8,614 bases of DNA. It comes from an uncultured Bacteroidota bacterium (lineage in GTDB: Bacteria > Bacteroidota > Bacteroidia > UKL13-3). The DNA is taken from contig CAIVPY010000424.1 of the NCBI GenBank assembly GCA_903907885.1, positions 1 to 8,614 of the forward strand, in the 5' to 3' direction. Shown here piece after piece: positions 1-5,859 of the stretch. How positions within the stretch are numbered: position 1 is the first letter of the stretch; each line of letters begins with the position of its first letter. The notes under the pieces are model-generated. The model had not been told where the DNA came from. It saw nothing but the letters and a program-made list of their open reading frames with translations, and did not search any database. The position numbers were made by a program, and so were the translations under genes.

Positions 1-489
1 ATGCGAAGTTTTAAAGATGGCGATATCATCGTTGTTGAACCATGGAGAGCTGCGGCTTTCCCTGTTATAAAAGATTTAGCTGTCGATAGAAGTTCGTTTG
101 ACAGGATTCAAGCTGCAGGTGGATTTGTATCTGTTAATACAGGAAATGCTCAAGATGCAAACAACTTACCCATCCCTAAAAATGATGCTGATGAATCGTT
201 TGCAGCAGCTTCATGTATTGGTTGTGGTGCATGTGTAGCCGCTTGCAAAAACTCATCAGCAATGTTATTTGTGGGTGCTAAAGTAACACAGTTTGCTTTA
301 TTACCACAAGGTAAACCAGAGGCAACACAACGTGTAATAGCTATGGTAAACCAAATGGATGCAGAAGGTTTCGGAAATTGCACCAATACAGGTGCATGTT
401 CAGCAGAATGCCCTAAAGAAATTCCTTTATCTGTAATTGCCCGCATGAATAGAGAGTATTTTGCATCTCAATTTTTAGCCGAAAATTAA
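1..489 (+). CDS. sdhB: Succinate dehydrogenase/fumarate reductase iron-sulfur subunit, 5'-truncated by window edge
   Basis: This is the C-terminal 162 residues of the iron-sulfur subunit of complex II, which passes electrons from the FAD subunit to the membrane quinone site on the cytoplasmic face. The ferredoxin-like C-terminal domain is intact. CxxCxxC is at residues 72, 75 and 78 with Cys82 following, and a second group lies at Cys127, Cys133 and Cys137 (the last followed by Pro). Together these ligate the 4Fe-4S and 3Fe-4S clusters. The N-terminal 2Fe-2S plant-ferredoxin domain, roughly 85-90 residues in this family, is missing. The ATG at position 1 is therefore almost certainly an internal Met (family members read His-Met-Arg-x-Phe-Lys-Asp-Gly here) and not the true start. 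sdhA and sdhC would be expected upstream, outside the window. A strong terminator follows the stop codon, so sdhB is the last gene of its operon. Identification is firm; the choice between succinate dehydrogenase and fumarate reductase cannot be made from this part. Confidence 0.95.
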   Translation: MRSFKDGDIIVVEPWRAAAFPVIKDLAVDRSSFDRIQAAGGFVSVNTGNAQDANNLPIPKNDADESFAAASCIGCGACVAACKNSSAMLFVGAKVTQFALLPQGKPEATQRVIAMVNQMDAEGFGNCTNTGACSAECPKEIPLSVIARMNREYFASQFLAEN

Positions 490-502
490 AAATATTATTT
501 TA

Positions 503-543
503 AAAAATGTCCCTTTTAAGGATTCCTTGAAAGGGGCATTTTT
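503..543 (+). terminator. Rho-independent terminator after sdhB
   Basis: A 19-bp stem (503-521 paired with 525-543) has a 3-nt loop and only two G-U wobbles. The right arm ends in a run of five T. It lies 13 nt after the sdhB stop codon. The A-rich left base and T-rich right base could also let it work on the opposite strand. Confidence 0.9.
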
Positions 544-570
544 ATGATTTGGGACCTGAAACTAATTGTA

Positions 571-603
571 TTGAAAGATTACATTTAGGGTATACTAACT
601 TTA
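571..603 (+). promoter_or_regulatory. Candidate promoter for the cytochrome c gene
   Basis: TTG at 571-573 and TAACTTTA at 596-603 are separated by 22 nt. This fits the Bacteroidota pattern TTG-N17-23-TAnnTTTG except for the final base. The start codon lies 44 nt downstream. A promoter is expected here because a strong terminator separates this gene from sdhB, but the match is imperfect. Confidence 0.4.
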
Positions 604-647
604 AAAAATTAACATTTATCACTTTAATATTAGAATAAATTCGAACC

Positions 648-1031
648 ATGAAAAAAACAATTATTTTATCAAGCATTGGTGCCGCAATATTTGCATTTGC
701 TGCATGTGGTGATAGCAATACGCCATCACAATCAAACAGTCAAACTACGACAGAAACAACTACAGCCTCAGCCACTACTCAAATACCTGCTGATATTCAA
801 GAGTTACTACAAAAAAACACTTGTTTAACTTGCCATACAGTTGATACCCGTTTGGTTGGACCAGCATATAAAGAAGTGGCACAAAAAAACTATACTCCTG
901 AACAAATCGTAGAACTTGTTCACAAACCTATGCCTGAACATTGGGCCGGCTATCCCCCAATGGCTCCATTGCCGAATGTACCTGCTGAAGACATCATTAA
1001 AATAGCAAATTGGATTAACTCGTTAAAATAA
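648..1031 (+). CDS. Lipoprotein-type class I cytochrome c (c551/c552-like)
   Basis: A small monohaem cytochrome c of 127 residues. Residues 1-19 form a signal peptide (Lys-Lys, then a hydrophobic stretch) ending in a lipobox Phe-Ala-Ala-Cys20. The mature protein should be a lipid-anchored periplasmic protein. Residues 21-46 are a Ser/Thr/Gln-rich flexible linker. The haem-binding CxxCH is Cys59-Leu-Thr-Cys62-His63. It is followed by a Val-Gly-Pro-Ala-Tyr segment at 70-74, typical of c551/c552 proteins. Met105, in Pro-Pro-Met-Ala-Pro, is the likely sixth haem ligand, and Met95 is a less likely alternative. The C-terminal helix (about 113-126) contains the usual Ile-Ala-Asn-Trp-Ile pattern. The likely role is electron shuttling between membrane complexes, or between a complex and a reductase; the partner is not shown by the neighbours. 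It is bracketed by terminators and so is probably monocistronic. Confidence 0.92.
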   Translation: MKKTIILSSIGAAIFAFAACGDSNTPSQSNSQTTTETTTASATTQIPADIQELLQKNTCLTCHTVDTRLVGPAYKEVAQKNYTPEQIVELVHKPMPEHWAGYPPMAPLPNVPAEDIIKIANWINSLK

Positions 1032-1044
1032 TATTTTTTGATTT

Positions 1045-1081
1045 AAAAAAACCATGTTTTCGATGAAGGCATGGTTTTTTT
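1045..1081 (+). terminator. Rho-independent terminator after the cytochrome c gene
   Basis: A 12-bp perfect stem (1045-1056 with 1070-1081) encloses a 13-nt loop. The left arm begins with seven A and the right arm ends with seven T. It lies 13 nt past the cytochrome stop codon and may work in both directions. Confidence 0.85.
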
Positions 1082-1114
1082 GTTTTAATAAATCAAAACA
1101 AAGTATGTTTGATA

Positions 1115-1122
1115 TACTTTTG
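1115..1122 (+). promoter_or_regulatory. -7 promoter element for the aldehyde dehydrogenase
   Basis: TACTTTTG matches the Bacteroidota -7 consensus TAnnTTTG exactly and is identical to the boxes before ndk and the SRP RNA. It ends 19 nt before the preferred TTG start at 1142, compared with 20 nt between box and ATG for ndk. No TTG/TTTG is seen at the usual 17-23 nt upstream distance, so only the -7 element is supported. Confidence 0.5.
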
Positions 1123-1141
1123 TCACCTATCAAAAAGCAAT

Positions 1142-2512
1142 TTGAAAAATTTCATTTCTATAAATCCATATTCCGAAGAAATATTAGCTCAGTTTGAATT
1201 CATTTCTGAAAATGATTTAGAGCAAGAAATCTCAAGTATTAACAATGCCTATCAAATATGGAAAAGTAAATCTTTTAGTGAACGTGGTGAATTAATACAT
1301 AATTTATCAAAAACACTTAAAAGAGATGCCGACAAGCTTGCGGAGCTTGCTTCTCGCGAAATGGGCAAACTTCTTCATGAAGCCAAAGCTGAAATATTAA
1401 AGGCCGTTTCTGCTTGTGAATTTTATGCAAATCAAACTGAGGCATTGTTACAAAAGCAGTTAATTCAAACTGAACTTAATTCTAGTATCGAAATTCAATT
1501 TCAACCAATGGGAGTTGTTTTGGGAGTTTTCCCATGGAATTTTCCCTACTGGCAAATACTAAGAAGTGTAATACCCATACTGATGAGTGGAAACACTATA
1601 TTAGTTAAACCCGCACCTAATGTGCCTCAATGCAGTATTGCCTTACAACAAATATTTAATGAAGCAGGTTTGGGTAAATATGTGAGAACTATTTTTGCCG
1701 ATGATAATCAAGTTGAAGATATTATTTCAGACGATAGAATAAAAGCAGTAACGCTAACAGGTAGCGAAAAAGCAGGATCAGCAGTAGCTGCCAAAGCAGC
1801 AAAAAATATTAAAAAATCTGTTTTAGAATTAGGAGGAAGCGACCCTTTCATTGTTTTAGAGGATGCCGACTTAGATGCTTGCATTCCAGTAGCAATAAAC
1901 TCACGCTTTCAGAACAATGGACAAAGCTGTATTGCCGCCAAAAGATTTATAGTTCATGAAAATATTATAGCTGAATTTAGCGAAAGAATTATAAGCGAAG
2001 TAATGAAATTAAAAATGGGTAACCCGCTACATCAAAACGTAAACATTGGTCCTTTAGCTAGATTTGATTTATTGGAGAATATTTCCAAACAGGTAGATAA
2101 TTCGGTTAAGTTGGGTGCAGAAATCGTATTTCAATCTAAACAAATAGTTAATCAGGGTTACTTTTATCCCCCTACTTTATTATCAAACATTAAATCAAAT
2201 ATGCCCGCCTATAGCCAAGAATTATTTGGACCAGTCTTAAGCTTATTTAAGTTTGAGAATGATGCAGAAGCTATATACATTGCCAATGATACACGTTTTG
2301 GCTTAGGTGCTTCTATTTGGAGTAAAAACATTATCAAAGCAAAAGACATGGCAGATAAGATTGAGAGCGGGCAAGTTTTTATCAATCGATTGGTTAGAAG
2401 CGATGTGCGCTTTCCCTTTGGAGGCATAAAACATTCTGGTTTTGGGAGAGAATTAGGAGAATTTGGTTTAAAAGAATTTTGCTATATCAAATCTATTATC
2501 ATTCAAAATTAG
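1142..2512 (+). CDS. NAD(P)-dependent aldehyde dehydrogenase, succinate-semialdehyde (Sad/YneI) type
   Basis: Oxidises an aldehyde, most likely succinate semialdehyde, to the acid in the cytoplasm. From the chosen start it has 456 residues, the normal length for this compact subfamily. Visible ALDH landmarks are Asn133 in Pro-Trp-Asn-Phe-Pro, Lys156 in the Lys-Pro-Ala-Pro cofactor motif, the Thr-Gly-Ser loop at 206-208, the general base Glu229 in Leu-Glu-Leu-Gly-Gly-Ser, catalytic Cys263 in Gly-Gln-Ser-Cys, Glu360 in Glu-Leu-Phe-Gly-Pro, and the C-terminal Phe-Gly-Gly-Ile-Lys-His-Ser-Gly-Phe-Gly-Arg-Glu. The sequence from Leu-Glu-Leu-Gly-Gly-Ser-Asp-Pro-Phe onward closely resembles E. coli Sad (YneI) as I recall it. 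No ATG lies near the N-terminus. TTG at 1142 gives the family-like start Met-Lys-Asn-Phe-Ile-Ser-Ile-Asn-Pro-Tyr. An earlier in-frame TTG at 1109 would add 11 atypical residues and would lie inside or upstream of the promoter box. Substrate assignment is inference; the ALDH call is firm. Confidence 0.9.
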   Translation: MKNFISINPYSEEILAQFEFISENDLEQEISSINNAYQIWKSKSFSERGELIHNLSKTLKRDADKLAELASREMGKLLHEAKAEILKAVSACEFYANQTEALLQKQLIQTELNSSIEIQFQPMGVVLGVFPWNFPYWQILRSVIPILMSGNTILVKPAPNVPQCSIALQQIFNEAGLGKYVRTIFADDNQVEDIISDDRIKAVTLTGSEKAGSAVAAKAAKNIKKSVLELGGSDPFIVLEDADLDACIPVAINSRFQNNGQSCIAAKRFIVHENIIAEFSERIISEVMKLKMGNPLHQNVNIGPLARFDLLENISKQVDNSVKLGAEIVFQSKQIVNQGYFYPPTLLSNIKSNMPAYSQELFGPVLSLFKFENDAEAIYIANDTRFGLGASIWSKNIIKAKDMADKIESGQVFINRLVRSDVRFPFGGIKHSGFGRELGEFGLKEFCYIKSIIIQN

Positions 2513-2867
2513 TCCTAACAATTATCTCATTAGTTTCTGTAAATTCTTCCCACCCGACAGTTGATATGTCGAAATGATATTCCATAAATCACAAAAAAAT
2601 CGCCATTCATAACAATGTCGACTACACTTATTATCACAATGCCCAATTGACTAAGATCGTATGTAATATAGTTTTGCAAATTGAAGAAAATAAGGTTTAT
2701 AAAAGAATATAGTTTTTCAAAAAATTGAGGATTACTAATTTAGCTTGAGAAAAAAGTGTTTCGTAACTTCATCTTAGTGTAAGTTAATAAATCAAAAAAG
2801 TAATAAAAAAGCTGTTAGCAAATTATACTTGGATTGAATAAGGAATGAAATGAACCCCAAATAAAAC
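2513..2867. other. Intergenic stretch without a supported gene
   Basis: These 355 AT-rich bases follow the aldehyde dehydrogenase. No terminator with a T-run is visible after that gene; only a 5-bp CGACA/TGTCG inverted repeat (2555-2559 and 2567-2571) is present. The plus strand has only very short frames. The minus strand is open for 69 codons (2533-2739), but its only ATG is at 2610 and leaves 26 codons with no recognisable domain. A promoter-like site on the plus strand (2647-2676) has no gene behind it. The right end is the terminator side of the minus-strand SRP RNA. Confidence 0.6.
2647..2676 (+). promoter_or_regulatory. Orphan promoter-like site
   Basis: TTG at 2647-2649 is followed after 19 nt by TAGTTTTG at 2669-2676, an exact TAnnTTTG match at good spacing. 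No open reading frame follows before the SRP RNA region, and no known RNA is recognised downstream. It may drive a small RNA, may be a remnant, or may be a chance match in AT-rich DNA. Confidence 0.3.
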
Positions 2868-2960
2868 AAAAAAGGCAAGCTGTATCTCAGTGCTACAACT
2901 TTACGCCCTTGCTTCGATCAAGACCTGGGGGATTAAAAGGAGCTACTAGTACCGCTTGCC
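2868..2960 (-). ncRNA. ffs: Small bacterial signal recognition particle RNA (4.5S-type)
   Basis: Read on the minus strand, this is an RNA of about 87 nt plus a U-tail. It would be the RNA core of the signal recognition particle, binding Ffh and guiding ribosomes that make membrane proteins to FtsY. The ends pair perfectly: GGCAAGC (2960-2954) with GCUUGCC (2880-2874). Further short helices (GUA/UAC, CU-AGU/ACU-[G]-AG, GCU/AGC, CUUU/AAAG, CCC/GGG) make one long rod. The apex carries the Ffh-binding core CAGGUC (2927-2922) and GAAGCAA (2915-2909). These match the canonical CAGGUC...GAAGCAG at nearly every position. The apical loop, however, is UUGAUC and not the usual CGGAAG. A run of six U (2873-2868) ends the transcript. 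A good promoter ends just before the first G. The unusual loop is the main reason for caution; structure, core, promoter and terminator all agree on strand and extent. Confidence 0.82.
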
Positions 2961-2964
2961 GATG

Positions 2965-2995
2965 CAAAAGTAATTTTTTTTATGGCATAGGCAAA
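2965..2995 (-). promoter_or_regulatory. Promoter of the SRP RNA gene
   Basis: On the minus strand, TTTG (2995-2992) is followed after 19 nt by TACTTTTG (2972-2965). Both elements match the Bacteroidota vegetative promoter consensus exactly. Transcription should begin about five bases further on, at the first G of the terminal stem (2960), which fixes the RNA 5' end. Confidence 0.75.
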
Positions 2996-3104
2996 CTATT
3001 ATAAATTGAGACTACTATATTATTTTAATTTAAGCTCGGCTATTACAATCCAATTGTCAGTTTATCAGGAATTTAAAATAATGGCAAAAATCACATGAAA
3101 GCCT

Positions 3105-3112
3105 TAAACTTG
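3105..3112 (+). promoter_or_regulatory. Weak -7-like element before the SDR pair
   Basis: TAAACTTG differs from TAnnTTTG at one base and ends 16 nt before the ATG at 3129. No -33 TTG is seen at a suitable distance. Some promoter must lie between 2973 and 3128, because the nearest upstream gene runs on the other strand; this is the best candidate seen. Confidence 0.3.
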
Positions 3113-3128
3113 CAATCCTTTTTTCAAT

Positions 3129-4196
3129 ATGTCAAAACAAATATTAATAACTGGCGGGGCAGGTTTTGTAGGCTCAACATTGTGTATCAATTTCAAACGA
3201 TTATACCCAAGCTACAATGTTATAGCATTTGATAATTTAAGAAGAAGAGGCTCGGAACTTAATATTCCCCGACTTAAAGAAGCAAATGTTCAGTTTGTTC
3301 ATGGTGATATTCGTAACCAAGAAGACTTAAATCAATTTGAACATTTAGATGTTATTATTGATGCCTCTGCCGACCCTTCGGTTATGTCAGGTATAAGTTC
3401 TCCAATATACCCACTTATCAATGCGAATTTATTTGGCACAGTAAATTGCTTAGAGTTGGCCGATAAACACAAGGCAGCCTTTATTTTCCTTTCAACTAGT
3501 AGAATTTATCCAATTAAAAACCTTGAATTGGCTGCATTTGAGGAATTAGAAACACGCTTTGTTTGGAAAGATACACAGTCGTTGAGAGGAATAAGCTCGA
3601 ATGGGGTTACAGAAGATTTTCCGTTAGATGGAAGCCGCAGCTTTTATGGTGCTACAAAGCTAGCTTCAGAATTAATGATAACTGAATATAACGAATTGCG
3701 TGGCATGAAAACCGTCATCAATCGTTGTGGTGTAATCAGTGGTCCTTGGCAAATGGGTAAAGTGGATCAAGGAGTATTGGTGTTGTGGTTAGCTCGACAT
3801 TATTTCAAACAAAAATTGAGTTACATAGGTTACGGTGGGAAAGGCAAACAGATGCGTGATGTGATGCATGTAGATGATTTGTTTGATTTAATTAATCACC
3901 AAATACACAATTTAGATTTATACAATGGAAAAACGCTGAATGCAGGTGGTGGAATTGATGTTAGTTTCAGTTTACAAGAACTTACTAAACATTGCGAAGA
4001 AATAACTGGAAATAAAATTGAAATAGATTCGATTAAAGAAAACAGAACAGCAGATATCAGAATATATGTGGGCGACTCAACACAACTAAATGAATTGAGT
4101 GGGTGGAAACCTAAAAGAGATGTAAAAACATTGGTTTCTGATACTTTTGATTGGTTGAAACAAAACGAGATTAATTTAAAAAACATATTAGGGTAG
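3129..4196 (+). CDS. NAD-dependent epimerase/dehydratase, extended SDR family (nucleotide-sugar type)
   Basis: A 355-residue cytoplasmic protein of the extended short-chain dehydrogenase/reductase superfamily, which interconverts nucleotide-activated sugars using bound NAD(P). The Rossmann loop is Gly9-x-x-Gly12-x-x-Gly15 after a beta strand. Asp35, in Phe-Asp-Asn, ends the second strand and favours NAD. Asp60 in His-Gly-Asp-Ile contacts adenine in relatives. Ser122-Thr123-Ser124 supply the catalytic Ser/Thr, and the active-site pair Tyr173-x-x-x-Lys177 is intact. Lys-Gly-Lys-Gln-Met-Arg-Asp-Val-Met-His (238-247) is the substrate-domain signature shared with CDP-paratose/tyvelose 2-epimerase-like proteins. 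Length is normal for the family. The stop codon lies 38 nt before the next SDR gene, so the two are likely cotranscribed. The exact sugar substrate is not shown: no glycosyltransferase or sugar-nucleotide synthesis gene lies nearby. Epimerase and dehydratase are both possible. Confidence 0.85.
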   Translation: MSKQILITGGAGFVGSTLCINFKRLYPSYNVIAFDNLRRRGSELNIPRLKEANVQFVHGDIRNQEDLNQFEHLDVIIDASADPSVMSGISSPIYPLINANLFGTVNCLELADKHKAAFIFLSTSRIYPIKNLELAAFEELETRFVWKDTQSLRGISSNGVTEDFPLDGSRSFYGATKLASELMITEYNELRGMKTVINRCGVISGPWQMGKVDQGVLVLWLARHYFKQKLSYIGYGGKGKQMRDVMHVDDLFDLINHQIHNLDLYNGKTLNAGGGIDVSFSLQELTKHCEEITGNKIEIDSIKENRTADIRIYVGDSTQLNELSGWKPKRDVKTLVSDTFDWLKQNEINLKNILG

Positions 4197-4234
4197 AGAA
4201 GATTATTAAAAGGCTCTACAAACACAAAAATAAC

Positions 4235-5305
4235 ATGAACATAGCATTAGTAACAGGAAGCAGTGGATTGATAGGAGGAGAATCGGTGGAATTCTTTTCA
4301 CAAAAATTTGATTTAGTGATTGGCATTGACAACAATTTACGTTCGTATTTCTTTGGTGCAGATGGCTCAACAGTTTGGAATAAAACTCGCTTGAGTGCCA
4401 AATATCAAAACTTTAAGCCTTATGAAATAGATATACGTGATTACACTTCGCTTGAAAAAGTATTTGCTGAATATGGCAAAGACATAAAACTTATCATTCA
4501 CGCAGCAGCACAACCTAGCCACGACTGGGCTGCTAAAGAGCCTTTAACAGATTTTGGGGTGAATGCCACAGGCACATTAAACATGTTAGAGTTAACGAGA
4601 TTGCATTGTGCTAATGCCGTATTTATTTTTACATCAACCAATAAAGTTTATGGTGATTCTCCTAACTTTTTACCACTAGTAGAATTAGAGAAGCGTTGGG
4701 AAATAGACGAATCACACCCTTTCTTTAAAAATGGTATTGACGAGTCGATGAGTATAGACCAAACCAAACACTCGGTATTTGGAGCCAGCAAAGTAGCGGC
4801 AGATGTGATGGTTCAGGAGTATGGCAAATATTTTGGGATTAAAACTGTAGTTTTTAGAGGAGGGTGTTTAACCGGTCCTAATCACAGTGGAGCGCAGCTA
4901 CATGGTTTCTTAGCATATCTAATGAAATGCGCTATTACTAAAAATCACTACACCATTTTTGGATACAAAGGCAAGCAGGTTAGAGATAACATTCATAGCC
5001 ATGATTTGGTAAGCATGTTTTGGCATTACTACCAGAATCCTCGTCAAGGTGAAGTATACAATACAGGTGGTGGGCGACATGCCAACTGTAGTATGCTTGA
5101 AGCAATTGACTTGTGCGAAAAAATAGCTGGTAACAAAATGAGTTTTAGTTACAGCGAAACCAACCGAATTGGCGACCATATTTGGTATGTGAGTGATGTG
5201 AACAAATTCAAATCACATTACCCAACTTGGGATTGGACCTTCAACTTAGAGCAAACACTCGTAGAAATGCACGATAAAATGCTGCAAAGAATTCAAAGTT
5301 CTTAA
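4235..5305 (+). CDS. NAD-dependent epimerase/dehydratase, extended SDR with Phe at the catalytic Tyr position
   Basis: A 356-residue cytoplasmic SDR protein, the likely second gene of a two-gene unit. The NAD-binding loop is Gly8-x-x-Gly11-x-x-Gly14, with Asp32 in Ile-Asp-Asn. Thr133-Ser134-Thr135-Asn136-Lys137-Val-Tyr-Gly corresponds to the active-site Ser/Thr strand. The usual Tyr-x-x-x-Lys is here Phe182-Gly-Ala-Ser-Lys186. Gly244-Tyr-Lys-Gly-Lys-Gln-Val-Arg-Asp-Asn (243-252 region) matches the substrate-domain signature of CDP-paratose/tyvelose 2-epimerase-like proteins, and Gly-Gly-Gly-Arg-His lies at 278-282. From memory, many bacterial homologues with the same Asp-Glu-Ser-Met-Ser-Ile-Asp segment (169-175) also have Phe-Gly-Ala-Ser-Lys, so Phe looks like a subfamily trait and not damage. 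Loss of the Tyr acid/base suggests either another proton donor or an unusual reaction. The substrate is unknown; the context offers only the preceding SDR gene. Confidence 0.83.
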   Translation: MNIALVTGSSGLIGGESVEFFSQKFDLVIGIDNNLRSYFFGADGSTVWNKTRLSAKYQNFKPYEIDIRDYTSLEKVFAEYGKDIKLIIHAAAQPSHDWAAKEPLTDFGVNATGTLNMLELTRLHCANAVFIFTSTNKVYGDSPNFLPLVELEKRWEIDESHPFFKNGIDESMSIDQTKHSVFGASKVAADVMVQEYGKYFGIKTVVFRGGCLTGPNHSGAQLHGFLAYLMKCAITKNHYTIFGYKGKQVRDNIHSHDLVSMFWHYYQNPRQGEVYNTGGGRHANCSMLEAIDLCEKIAGNKMSFSYSETNRIGDHIWYVSDVNKFKSHYPTWDWTFNLEQTLVEMHDKMLQRIQSS

Positions 5306-5332
5306 TAGCAATCTAATATTTTTGCAACAATG

Positions 5333-5364
5333 TTTGGCTAATTAACAATAGCTGAATACTTTTG
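5333..5364 (+). promoter_or_regulatory. Promoter of ndk
   Basis: TTTG (5333-5336), 20 nt, then TACTTTTG (5357-5364) match both Bacteroidota promoter elements. Transcription should begin near 5370, giving a leader of about 15 nt before the ATG at 5385. A second TAnnTTTG match (TATTTTTG, 5317-5324) has no -33 partner. Confidence 0.7.
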
Positions 5365-5384
5365 CACCCCAAAACAGAACAAAA

Positions 5385-5801
5385 ATGAGCAATATTACTT
5401 TTACTATGATTAAGCCAGATGCGGTAGCTAATGGCCATATCGGCAAAATTTTAGATCACGTTACCACTGCTGGTTTCAAAATAGTGGCTATGAAATACCT
5501 TCACTTATCAACTGAAAAAGCAGGTGAATTCTATGGTATTCACCGCGAACGTCCTTTTTTCAACGATTTAGTTTCTTTCATGACTTCAGGTCCTATCGTT
5601 GCTGCGGTTTTACAAAAAGACAATGCAGTGGCTGATTTCAGAACCATCATAGGAGCTACTGACCCTAAGAAAGCTGATGTTGGAACCATTCGTAATTTGT
5701 ATGCTGATTCTATCGAAGCCAATGCTGTGCACGGTAGCGATAGTGATGAGAATGCGGCTAACGAAGCTAGCTTTTTCTTCTCTGCTTTCGAAAGATTCTA
5801 A
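5385..5801 (+). CDS. ndk: Nucleoside diphosphate kinase
   Basis: Transfers the gamma phosphate of ATP to nucleoside diphosphates through a phosphohistidine intermediate, balancing cytoplasmic NTP and dNTP pools. The 138-residue length is typical of bacterial Ndk. The sequence runs from the first beta strand with Lys10-Pro-Asp, through Tyr50 and His53-Arg54-Glu-Arg-Pro-Phe-Phe, Arg86, and Thr101-Ile-Arg103, to the active-site segment Asn113-Ala-Val-His116-Gly-Ser-Asp-Ser. His116 is the phosphorylated residue. The C-terminal Phe-Phe-x-x-x-Glu is also conserved. It has its own promoter and a strong terminator, so it is expressed as a single gene. Nothing unusual is seen. Confidence 0.97.
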   Translation: MSNITFTMIKPDAVANGHIGKILDHVTTAGFKIVAMKYLHLSTEKAGEFYGIHRERPFFNDLVSFMTSGPIVAAVLQKDNAVADFRTIIGATDPKKADVGTIRNLYADSIEANAVHGSDSDENAANEASFFFSAFERF

Positions 5802-5821
5802 TAAAAAATAATTCAATCATC

Positions 5822-5855
5822 AAACCCATTTAACATCGTGTTAAATGGGTTTTTT
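5822..5855 (+). terminator. Rho-independent terminator after ndk
   Basis: A 14-bp perfect stem (5822-5835 with 5839-5852) has a TCG loop and ends in six T (5850-5855). It lies 20 nt after the ndk stop codon and separates ndk from the adenine deaminase gene. The A-rich left base may allow it to work in both directions. Confidence 0.9.
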
Positions 5856-5859
5856 ATTG

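Noticed and set aside
150..446. 98-codon minus-strand frame inside sdhB
   Set aside because: It lies wholly inside a clearly identified gene and has no recognisable domain; it is a shadow of the sdhB coding sequence.
2555..2571. CGACA/TGTCG inverted repeat after the aldehyde dehydrogenase
   Set aside because: Five-base arms with no T-run; too weak for a terminator or operator call.
2874..2960. Reading the structured RNA on the plus strand as a riboswitch or small RNA leading into the SDR genes
   Set aside because: The plus-strand version has no recognisable riboswitch core and no T-run after it. The minus strand has the SRP core motif, an exact promoter and a U6 tail, so the minus strand is preferred.
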